DNA of 64,000 nt from Acetatifactor muris (GTDB taxonomy: Bacteria; Bacillota; Clostridia; Lachnospirales; Lachnospiraceae). Shown here piece by piece: positions 55,476 to 63,450 of this stretch. The translations under genes were made by a program, and so were the position numbers. Within the stretch, counting starts at the first letter, position 1. Each line of letters begins with the position of its first letter. The notes under the pieces are model-generated. The model was not told the origin of the DNA and ran no database searches. It saw nothing but the letters and a program-made list of their open reading frames with translations. The stretch covers positions 1-64,000 of the forward strand of contig NZ_JANJZD010000014.1 in assembly GCF_024623325.1 (NCBI RefSeq), in the 5' to 3' direction.

Positions 55476-56330
55476 ATGCTGCGAAGAAATGATCTGCCTT
55501 TTTATATGGAAATGACTGCCTGCGATACACTTCGTGACCGGCACAATCTGCCAGGTCAGGATACAGATACGGAAAACCAACTCCTCTATGTGGCAAACGG
55601 GTCCTGCTATGTGAAGGTTTCTGACAGGACAATCAAGGCGGCCTATCGAAGCATAGTCTATTTTCACCGATATGTGAAATACGATCTGGAGATTCCCTCC
55701 GGCGAAAACAATCTGGTCTATCGCCTGCATTTCCGGCCCTCTCAGAATTCTGCTCATCTGGATCTGGATACATTGTGTCAGAACAACGATATAATAGACG
55801 GTTTTATGAATTATAGAAATCGTTACTGTATCCTTTATGATCAGGAAAATACTTCCTCCACCATAAACGAACTGATTCGGGAATTCCATGCCCCCTCGCC
55901 CCAGAAAGATATCATGATGACGGCACTTCTCACAGTTTTATATATCAAGATGTCCCGGACCTTTTTCACAAAACGGAAAGCGGCCGGAATCCATTATATC
56001 AGCGAGGCCAAAAAATACATTGCCGAACACAGCAGTGAACCCCTGACCATTCAACAGATCGCCGGTGCCGTTGGAGTCAGCCGCTCTCACCTGGAGTCGC
56101 TGTTCTCCAAATACGCCGGCCGCAGAATCACCACCCATATCAATACAGTGCGGGCTGACAGAGCCGCCGCCCTGCTGACCCTGACCCGGAAGGATATTCT
56201 GGAAGTAGCGCTGGAGGTGGGCTATGAGAACCGCCAGCATTTCGCGCGGGAGTTCCGGCGGCGTCATGGGATTTCCCCCAGTCAGTACCGGAAGCTATAT
56301 GGCACGATTGGGGGCGATGGGGCGGGGTAA
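55476..56330 (+). CDS. AraC family transcriptional regulator
   Basis: 284 residues. An N-terminal cupin-like sensor domain (QLLYVANGSCYVKVSDRTIKAAYRSIVYFHRY), then two HTH motifs: LTIQQIAGAVGVSRSHLESLFSKYAGRR and KDILEVALEVGYENRQHFAREFRRRHGISPSQYRK. It is divergent from the importer, so it probably controls it in response to a sugar. GAGG lies eight bases before the ATG. Confidence 0.93.
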   Translation: MLRRNDLPFYMEMTACDTLRDRHNLPGQDTDTENQLLYVANGSCYVKVSDRTIKAAYRSIVYFHRYVKYDLEIPSGENNLVYRLHFRPSQNSAHLDLDTLCQNNDIIDGFMNYRNRYCILYDQENTSSTINELIREFHAPSPQKDIMMTALLTVLYIKMSRTFFTKRKAAGIHYISEAKKYIAEHSSEPLTIQQIAGAVGVSRSHLESLFSKYAGRRITTHINTVRADRAAALLTLTRKDILEVALEVGYENRQHFAREFRRRHGISPSQYRKLYGTIGGDGAG

Positions 56331-56640
56331 TGAGGAACTCAGGGATGAATATGGAAATTATTTTGAAAAGGATTCTTATGGACTGCCCGGCATATTGCGA
56401 CAGTTATATGCGCAGAGCGGAAAGCGCTTTGTATTTATTATTGACGAAAGGGATTGTGTCTTTCGCATTGCAAAAGAAAAAAGGAACAGTATTCCATCCT
56501 GGCCCCGGCCGAATTGGCAACCTTTTTCGGATTTACAGAGGAAGAAGTATCCGCACTGTGTCATCAGAAATCTATCTCCTTCTCTTTACTTCAGGAATGG
56601 TATGACGGGTATCTGCTGAATGGGACACATATCTTGAAGT
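56320..56640 (+). pseudogene. Decayed AAA-ATPase-like remnant
   Basis: In one frame LRDEYGNYFEKDSYGLPGILRQLYAQSGKRFVFIIDERDCVFRIAKEK contains the family FIIDExD Walker B core. After about 56475 the homology continues in another frame as LATFFGFTEEEVSALCHQK and LQEWYDGYLLNG, the WYDG motif. The P-loop and C-terminal nuclease part are missing. Same family as the gene at 219-1923, so the window holds two damaged copies. It starts directly at the AraC stop. Confidence 0.8.
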
Positions 56641-56779
56641 GTTTTTGGAAAAATACTTTGTCTGTCAATTGCCATTTCCATCTGGTTGCATTATAATATC
56701 TCTTGAAGATTGATTACCAATTGTATTACAGCGGATGGGAACTAAAATCAAAAACAAAAGAGACGGAGGACAAGTAGCC

Positions 56780-57550
56780 ATGGAGTACAAATATAGACTT
56801 AGGGAAGCCGTCATTCTTGCCAGCGGCTACGGAAGGCGCATGCGCCGGACAAAAGATTCTCCCTCTAAACCAATGATTCCCATCGGTGATAAGCCGTTGA
56901 TCTCCTATATCATAGATTTGTTGATCGGCAGTGGAATCGAAAAGATCTATGTGGTCCATCATTCCGTAACATCCGATGTGCGGGATTTGCTTACATATCA
57001 TGCTCATTACACAAATCATCTCGAATTTATTGAAGAAAAGGAACAAAAAGGAACCCTGCTTTCCTTTTCTCGAGTAAAACATATGGTATCCCCTCCTTTT
57101 CTCCTGGCTTTCGAGGATATCATAGCAGATCAGGACGACTTTAGAGACATGCTGAATATCGGGCTCCAATCCATCGGCACCGACACGGATCTGGTGATCC
57201 AAACCGTGCGCCAGCCCTCGCTCCTCTCAGAGCGGGCGTTTCTCACGAAGGAAGGCCGGATCGTGAGATATGAGAAGAATGGGATTACGGGCGAGATAAG
57301 CGGGATTCAGGAAAAAAAGTACGGAGGAATGATTTCTCTTTGGCTTGCCTCTCCTTTCCCACTTATGGATTCCTACTTATCCATGAAGAATTACAGGCTC
57401 TCCTCCTTTTTGGAGGAATACATCCCTACACATACGGTATCGGAGATGCCCATTCATGATATGTGGGATATCGATACGCCGGAGGCGGCGGCAATGACAA
57501 AAGAACTTTTGAAGAGACGAGGAGGAGGAAATGGCTGTATTAAGTTATGA
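56780..57550 (+). CDS. Sugar-phosphate-type nucleotidyltransferase
   Basis: 256 residues from MEYKYRLREAVILASGYGRRM, with GGAGG ten bases upstream (an in-frame start at 56735 is less likely). The nucleotide-binding loop AVILASGYGRRMRRTKDS (about 10-27), KPMIPIGDKPLISYIIDLL and the C-terminal WDIDTPEAAAMTKEL match NTP_transferase proteins (GlmU/RmlA/LicC type). It would couple an NTP to a sugar or alcohol phosphate; the substrate is unknown. Its last 20 bp overlap the start of the AbiH-fusion gene, whose ribosome binding site is inside it, so the pair is translationally coupled. Confidence 0.85.
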   Translation: MEYKYRLREAVILASGYGRRMRRTKDSPSKPMIPIGDKPLISYIIDLLIGSGIEKIYVVHHSVTSDVRDLLTYHAHYTNHLEFIEEKEQKGTLLSFSRVKHMVSPPFLLAFEDIIADQDDFRDMLNIGLQSIGTDTDLVIQTVRQPSLLSERAFLTKEGRIVRYEKNGITGEISGIQEKKYGGMISLWLASPFPLMDSYLSMKNYRLSSFLEEYIPTHTVSEMPIHDMWDIDTPEAAAMTKELLKRRGGGNGCIKL

Positions 57551-59159
57551 CGATATTGTCAGGTTGATCAAAAAGGAGGAAGGAATCCTGATTCTGAACC
57601 GGCGTGACAAAAACATTTCCGGCCTGGGGTATGACCTGACCATCGGATTCATCCGGGACGCCGATACGGGCCAGGTCCCAGAAACGTTTGCGGAAGACAA
57701 TAACAGATATGTGCTTTTATCCGAACATCGTTATATCGTCATCAGCAAGGAGTTCGTATATTTTTCCTCCCAGTATATGGCGACTCTGCACTCGCGCGGA
57801 TCCTACGCCCTGAAAGGGATTATCGTAACCTCAACCACCGTTGACCCGAATTATGCGGGATGCATAACAGGTTCCCTGTATATTTGTTCCCCCAAAGACG
57901 TCTATATTAAGAAGGACAATTCATTCGCCACCATGGTAATCCATCAGCTTCGCACACCCACCCAGAAGGGTTTGTCTCGAAATGAAGACGGAAGATTAAT
58001 GGATGCACAGGAAACATTTCACAGTCGCTATCCTAATATAAATGCTGATACAATCCAGGCAGGGGACGCGTATTACGGAGCTCTCCGGAAGCAAATTGAG
58101 TATGAATACATGGCTGCCAGAGAGAGAATGCGCGCAAAGTCCCAGGCTGGAGCAGTTGTTGAAGCTGCGCCGACACAAAAGGATGGCGGGAGTAGGATAA
58201 CCTTTCTGATCGGAAACGGATTCGACATAAATGTGGGCCTGAATACAAGGTATAGTGACTTCTATCCTTATTTTATAAAGAACTATCCGGATAATCTTCT
58301 GGCAAAAAATATAGAGGGAAACATAGAGGCCTGGTCAGATCTGGAGTTGGGAATCGGAAAATACACAGAAAAAATATCCCTGCCAGACGAGAGAAATTTT
58401 GAGCAATATGAAAAAGATTTGGAAGAATGTCTGGCAGATTATCTGAAGGAGGAAACATATAAGATCAATCTAAGGGAAGAGGGGCGAAAAAAGCAAGTCG
58501 GGCTTATCATGCTGAACTCCATAACAAATTTCTACAGTCATTTCCCAAAGATCATCGAACAGGATATATTGCGCGTTTTGCCCGTCCATCCAGATGAACG
58601 AAAGTATTCTTTCATCTCGTTCAATTATACAGACACTCTGGAGTTATGTCTAAAAGCCGCGAAAGAACAGGATACGGGAAGACAATTCAGGTTGGAAGAT
58701 GTAATACATATCCACGGCACCATATCCGACAATATGGTTCTGGGAGTCAACGACAAAAATCAGATCGCGAACAAAAATTTCCAGAGGGACATCGAAAAGA
58801 AAGAACTGTTAATCAAAGAAGAAATTAACAAGTCTTACAAAAACAGCAGAATTCAGGAAGCGCGTGCCGCCATTGACGACAGTAGCGTGATCTGTGTCTT
58901 TGGGATGTCGATCGGAGAAACGGACAAAATGTGGTGGCAGTATATCGCAAAATGGCTTCAGTGCAGCGAGGCCAGAAAGCTGGTGATCTTTGCAAGAGAC
59001 AGCGAAGTGGCGAGAAACAGTAAATATACAAATAAATGTAAAAGGGATATGACGGAGAGATTCAAGAAAAACGGTGACTTGATTGAGGTTTGGAATCAGG
59101 TGGAGAGCCGGATCCATGTGGAGGTGAATGCGGATATATTTTCTTTTGAATTGGTTTAG
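57531..59159 (+). CDS. dUTPase/Dcd-like domain fused to AbiH-type domain
   Basis: 542 residues. Residues 1 to about 165 look like the trimeric dUTPase/dCTP-deaminase fold: SGLGYDLTIGF (31-40), LHSRGSYALKGIIV (86-99) and TTVDPNYAGCITGSLYI (102-117). The Asp of the dUTPase/Dcd IDxxYxG motif is present (about 105), but the catalytic Glu that deaminases carry a few residues later is replaced (GCITGSL). After a helical linker (180-215) comes an AbiH-like domain: TFLIGNGFDINVGL (224-237), YSDFYPYF, SFNYTDTLE (363-371), IHIHGTISD, GVNDKNQ and VFGMSIGETDKMWWQYI (456-472). AbiH proteins give abortive infection against phage. Fusion to a nucleotide-binding fold suggests dUTP/dNTP sensing. Confidence 0.85.
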   Translation: MAVLSYDDIVRLIKKEEGILILNRRDKNISGLGYDLTIGFIRDADTGQVPETFAEDNNRYVLLSEHRYIVISKEFVYFSSQYMATLHSRGSYALKGIIVTSTTVDPNYAGCITGSLYICSPKDVYIKKDNSFATMVIHQLRTPTQKGLSRNEDGRLMDAQETFHSRYPNINADTIQAGDAYYGALRKQIEYEYMAARERMRAKSQAGAVVEAAPTQKDGGSRITFLIGNGFDINVGLNTRYSDFYPYFIKNYPDNLLAKNIEGNIEAWSDLELGIGKYTEKISLPDERNFEQYEKDLEECLADYLKEETYKINLREEGRKKQVGLIMLNSITNFYSHFPKIIEQDILRVLPVHPDERKYSFISFNYTDTLELCLKAAKEQDTGRQFRLEDVIHIHGTISDNMVLGVNDKNQIANKNFQRDIEKKELLIKEEINKSYKNSRIQEARAAIDDSSVICVFGMSIGETDKMWWQYIAKWLQCSEARKLVIFARDSEVARNSKYTNKCKRDMTERFKKNGDLIEVWNQVESRIHVEVNADIFSFELV

Positions 59160-59197
59160 CAGAAGAAGGGGCGGCGGGTCTGGGAGGGGCCACCACG

Positions 59198-59314
59198 TCA
59201 TAGAGGTTTTTTCGCTCTCTTTACAACAGTTAAAATCTTCTTGCTCGTCCTTATACTCAGCCTGTACCTGCCTCTGATTTTTCTGTTTATCAGTTCCGGA
59301 TTTTGTTCTCTCAT
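59198..59314 (-). other. Possible 38-residue basic peptide or gene fragment
   Basis: MREQNPELINRKIRG, then Lys/Arg-rich to the stop. No recognised motif and only a weak ribosome binding site. It lies in the 288-bp gap between the AbiH fusion and the Rpn gene; the rest of that gap shows nothing. It may be a chance frame. Confidence 0.2.
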
Positions 59315-59447
59315 ATCATATCAGCTCCTGTTTAAAATATAATTCCGTCATCCTGGGCATATAATTTCAGTGTTCCAAAAATCCGCGCCAAGAGATATTT
59401 TCTACGTCGCCATCTCATTTGGTGGAAAATCGTATATCCATTTACCC

Positions 59448-60422
59448 TTATAACCCTTTTATAATTTCTTCGACATTCTTCACTCTGCCGGCAAGCTTCA
59501 GCCATTTTTTCAATATATCCATATCTGTTTCCGATGTAATCCTTTTCTCCAATTCCTCCGGCACAGTTCCCTTTTCCTTTAAAAGATCCAGGATATCCTC
59601 TATTTTGCCTTCAATTCTACCTTCAATCCTGCCCGTTTCTCTGCCTTCCTCATAGGATTCTTCCCTGATGACCTGCCTTACGTTCTCCTCATTATACTCA
59701 AAAATGCTCATATGCTTCACCTCTGCCTTGTTTGCAAGCAGGAATTCTCTCAGGATGTCCTGCTCAATGCATTCATCCACGGCTCTGTCCACCGCTTCGT
59801 CTATGTCCATATTCTTTGCGAATGCTCTGACTTTATCCACATATTGCATATATTCCTTTAAGGTCCGGCATGCCTCTTTCAGCTCTTCATTATAGCCCTC
59901 ATTGATATTCAGCACCTGCACACGCAGTTCCAGTTCCGGATTTTCTTCCTGTACTTCATAGGATGCCGACAGACACAGTTCCGAATATTCCGCATATTTA
60001 TCCACGCCATTGTAGAAGACAATAAAATGCGGGGCAGGTATCTTCACCTGTGCACGCTGGTACAGGCTTTGAGAGACAATCAGCTTCTCATACTCTGCGG
60101 ATACATACTGCAGAAATCTCAGCGGCATGTTGTTATTAACAGTTGACTGGTGCTCAAACAGATACAGCCGCATATCAATCAGAAATGCCAGATCATTTTT
60201 CATTCCCAGATATACTGCACTCTCCAGCATGACAATATTCAGCATTTCCGGGTCCGCATATTCCTGTCCGCTGATGGCATTGTAAAGTCCCAGCAGTCGC
60301 TTCTTATCCTGAAACAGCATGCGGAATATTGTATCCTTATAATGAAGATTTGCCTTCCCTCTCTGCCTTTTTGCTGCCCTCCCGGGGTTAACCAGGTTCT
60401 TTTTGTTTTTTCTTTTACTCAT
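59448..60422 (-). CDS. Rpn-type PD-(D/E)XK nuclease / transposase-like protein
   Basis: 324 residues. YKDTIFRMLFQDKKRLLGLYNAI start, then the nuclease core DLAFLIDMRLYLFEHQSTVNNNMPLRFLQYVSAEYEKL (Asp..Glu-x-Gln), and PHFIVFYNGVDKY. The C-terminus is helical with a Gly/Glu/Arg repeat (GRIEGRIEGKIED). This family (PDDEXK_2, related to recombination-promoting RpnA-E) is multicopy in Lachnospiraceae; DNA-cleaving and horizontal-transfer roles are known for RpnA, and a defence role is inferred for others. It appears intact. Its neighbour is the AbiH fusion, in the opposite orientation. Confidence 0.85.
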   Translation of the reverse strand: MSKRKNKKNLVNPGRAAKRQRGKANLHYKDTIFRMLFQDKKRLLGLYNAISGQEYADPEMLNIVMLESAVYLGMKNDLAFLIDMRLYLFEHQSTVNNNMPLRFLQYVSAEYEKLIVSQSLYQRAQVKIPAPHFIVFYNGVDKYAEYSELCLSASYEVQEENPELELRVQVLNINEGYNEELKEACRTLKEYMQYVDKVRAFAKNMDIDEAVDRAVDECIEQDILREFLLANKAEVKHMSIFEYNEENVRQVIREESYEEGRETGRIEGRIEGKIEDILDLLKEKGTVPEELEKRITSETDMDILKKWLKLAGRVKNVEEIIKGL

Positions 60423-60553
60423 TTCTTTCCTCCTTCCGGGATCTCCGGAAGAAGGATTGACGCATCACCCGCAGAAAGAAACCTCTCCATCTTCTGAAAT
60501 CCCATGCAATTTAGTAGTTTGGAATAAAAAGCACAGGTTTCAATTGAAGTAAG

Positions 60554-60895
60554 ATGGAAGTATTTCCCTGGAATACAGACTCGGCTGCAGATCATTCAAT
60601 AGAATACATGCTTTTGGAGATAGTTTATCAGGATATTGTATGTTTTGCAAGGGGGGATTTGCGGAAAATGCTAAAAAAAGATAGCCGAAATTTTACTGTT
60701 CATTTGGTGTCAAGAGCAACGATCATGGGCTTAATCGGATAGATAACCGCCGCAATAGCTATGAGTGAACGGGACATTGTAAATACAGTACAGGATATCC
60801 TGAGGCTTTGGATTGGCAAGTCTAAAGCAAAGGCATTACTGGATGCAGATAATGCAGACAAGGGCAGATCCAGAAAACCGGCTCTGCCCTTGTAA
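60554..60895 (+). pseudogene. Unrecognised frame interrupted by one TAG
   Basis: 113 sense codons in one frame with an in-frame TAG at 60740-60742. The first part reads MEVFPWNTDSAADHSIEYMLLEIVYQDIV, the second AMSERDIVNTVQDILRLWIGKSKAKALLDADNADK. I do not recognise either. The 3' end forms an 11-bp perfect stem (60858-60868 with 60883-60893, ACAAGGGCAGA/TCTGCCCTTGT) that also lies just beyond the stop of the leftward dehydrogenase and may serve as its terminator. Confidence 0.35.
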
Positions 60896-60896
60896 C

Positions 60897-62248
60897 TTAT
60901 AATCTCCAAAATCTCAGGCCGCTTGCTTCCAGATCACTGAGTTGATATAGTCCCTTTACATCAATTAATACATTCTCATTATCTGCTTCTGCACTATACA
61001 ACTTTTTTATACTGCTTAACTTCAATTGTCTAAATTCGTCATGTGCCACTGCCACAATGATGCAGTCGGCATTTTCAATATTCTCCAGTTTTTTAAGTTT
61101 TACTTTATATTCTATTTCTGCATCTCGTTCGGAAGCCCATGGATCTACTACTTCAGGTTTTATTCCATAATCATTTAAACGCTTTATAATATCTGCAACT
61201 TTGCTGTTCCTGGTATCCGGACAATTTTCTTTGAAAGTCAGTCCCAAAATAACTACATGGCTCTTCTTTGGTGCCTGTCCAGCTTCTATCATTTTTCGCA
61301 CTGTAGCATCTGCTATATACGCCCCCATGGAATCGTTTACGATTCTGCCATTCAGGATAATTTGGCTGTGGTACCCTAATTTTTCCGCCTCATAGGTAAA
61401 ATAATAAGGATCAACACCAATGCAATGTCCTCCTACCAGTCCAGGCCGGAATCCAAGTGCATTCCATTTTGTATTCATACCATCCACAACTTCGTTTGTA
61501 TCAATTCCCATCCGGTCAAATACCATAGCCAGTTCATTCATAAATGCAATATTAATATCCCTTTGGCTATTCTCTACTACTTTTATTGCTTCTGCTGTTT
61601 TAATAGAACTGACAGGATAAGATCCGACTTCTATCACAATATCATATACATTTCTGATAATTTCACAGCTTTCTTCATCCATACCGGATACAATTTTACA
61701 AATCCTCGGAAGCGTGTGCACTTTGTCCCCCGGATTAATCCGTTCCGGACTATAGCCAATTTAAAGTCAACTCCACACTTTAGTCCCGACTCATGTTCCA
61801 AAATCGGAATGCACACATCTTCGGTGACTCCCGGATAAACAGTAGACTCATAAACTACGATAGCCCCTGGTGTAAGATTACGTCCCACAATCCTGGAAGC
61901 GCTTTCTACAGGTGTTAAATCTGGCGTATGATCTGTGTTTACTGGGGTCGGCACTGCTACAATAATGAATTTCGCCCGTTGTAATTCCTTTTCATCCGAG
62001 GTAAATGCAACAGAAGTTGCTGCTATAGCCTCATCCCCTATTTCTTTCGTTGGATCTTTACCCTTTTTATATAGTTCTATTTTAGCAGAATTCAAATCAA
62101 AACCTATCACATTAAGTCCTTTTGCCGCAAAGGCAACAGCAATTGGCATTCCCACATATCCCAGTCCAACCAGGGCCAGATTTGCCTTTCTTTCCACCAG
62201 TGCTTCATAAACAGTTAAATTTTCTGTACTCACCCTTTTCATGTTCAT
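60897..62248 (-). pseudogene. Nucleotide-sugar (UDP-sugar) dehydrogenase, single-base frameshift
   Basis: The first frame (61634-62248) has the Rossmann start NLALVGLGYVGMPIAVAFAAKG and VVYESTVYPGVTEDV. The second frame (60897-about 61757) continues the standard GYSPERINPGDKVHTLPRICKIVSG and holds the catalytic region LVGGHCIGVDPYYFTYEAE (active-site Cys) and GLTFKENCPDTRNSKV. They would join at about 61755-61758 if one G were added in TTGGC. It oxidises a UDP-sugar C6 to the acid (WbpA/WecC-like; probably UDP-GlcNAc or UDP-ManNAc). It starts one base after the aminotransferase stop with GAGGAG. The lesion may be a sequence error. Confidence 0.85.
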
Positions 62249-63388
62249 TCACTCCTCAATTAATGCTTTTTTCAAATTTCTACTCACTTTCCAGACTTCT
62301 TCTTCTGAAAGATACGGATGCATAGGAAGGCTTAATACTCTCCCACAAATATAATCTGTAACCGGGCAATCCGCTTTTGCGCTATCTGTTCCTGCAAAAG
62401 CTCCCTGCATATGCATTGGTCTGTTATAATACACCATTGATGGTATCCCAGCAGCTTTTAATCTCGCCTGTACTGCACTGCGATTCGCATACTTTGGCAG
62501 CTGTACAGTGTATTGAGCCCAGGAAGAACTATATTCAGACACAATTTCAGGAAGAATTAGATCACCGTTCTTCAAACTTGATGTATACCAACTCGCCACC
62601 TGATTTACGCAGTCAAGTTCATATTCCCGAAAAGCTTTTAGTTTCGGTAACAAAACAGCAGCCTGAATAGTATCCAGCCTGCTGTTTACGCCAATTCTGA
62701 TATTATTGTATTTATCATTTCCCGCTTTGCCATGGACACAATAGGAACGAAGCAGTTCCGCCCAGTCTTCCCGATCTGTAAAAATAGCCCCACCATCTCC
62801 ATAACACCCAAGGGGCTTAGCCGGGAAAAAAGACGTAGTACTAATATCTCCAAAACTACAGGCTTTCCTGCCACGGATACTTCCCCCGAATCCCTGTGCT
62901 CCATCTTCCAGAAGCAGTAAATCATATTTCTTACAGATCGATTGAATTCGATCATAGTCAGCCGGAAGCCCAAACAAGTCAACAGCAATTATCGCTTTGG
63001 CATTATATTTCCCTTCTGCTTTTACTTTACATACAGCCCTTTCCAGCCTGTCCGGGTCCATATTATAAGTTCTATCATCAACATCCACAAAAATCGGTGT
63101 TGCTCTGGCAAATGCAGGACACTCACCAGAGGAAAAGAATGTAAAATCCGGAACAAACACAGCATCACCTTCTCCCACACCCCATATCCTCAGTGCAAGA
63201 GAAATAGCATCTGTTCCATTCGCGCATGTAATGCAATATTTCACACCTACATATTCAGCAAGCTGTTCTTCCAGTTTTCTAACTTGTGTCCCGGATATAA
63301 AGTTAGCGGATGAAATAACCTCTGCAACAGCCAAATCAATTTCTTCTTTCATCACTGCATACTGCTTCTTTAAATCTCTAAATTCCAT
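62249..63388 (-). CDS. DegT/DnrJ/EryC1 sugar aminotransferase
   Basis: 379 residues. PLP enzyme with catalytic Lys in SFFPAKPLGCYGDGG (about 188), substrate loops CANGTDAISLALRIWG and PDFTFFSSGE, and C-terminal SLPMHPYLSEEEV. Relatives (WbpE/WlbC) transfer an amino group to UDP-3-keto-sugar acids. Between the acyltransferase and the UDP-sugar dehydrogenase, it suggests a pathway towards a di-N-acetylated uronic acid of a surface polysaccharide. Confidence 0.92.
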   Translation of the reverse strand: MEFRDLKKQYAVMKEEIDLAVAEVISSANFISGTQVRKLEEQLAEYVGVKYCITCANGTDAISLALRIWGVGEGDAVFVPDFTFFSSGECPAFARATPIFVDVDDRTYNMDPDRLERAVCKVKAEGKYNAKAIIAVDLFGLPADYDRIQSICKKYDLLLLEDGAQGFGGSIRGRKACSFGDISTTSFFPAKPLGCYGDGGAIFTDREDWAELLRSYCVHGKAGNDKYNNIRIGVNSRLDTIQAAVLLPKLKAFREYELDCVNQVASWYTSSLKNGDLILPEIVSEYSSSWAQYTVQLPKYANRSAVQARLKAAGIPSMVYYNRPMHMQGAFAGTDSAKADCPVTDYICGRVLSLPMHPYLSEEEVWKVSRNLKKALIEE

Positions 63389-63450
63389 TCCAGTCCCCTG
63401 ATTTTCCTTTCGAATTCTGCTCTATTCAATGATCTCCAAAATATCTTTGT

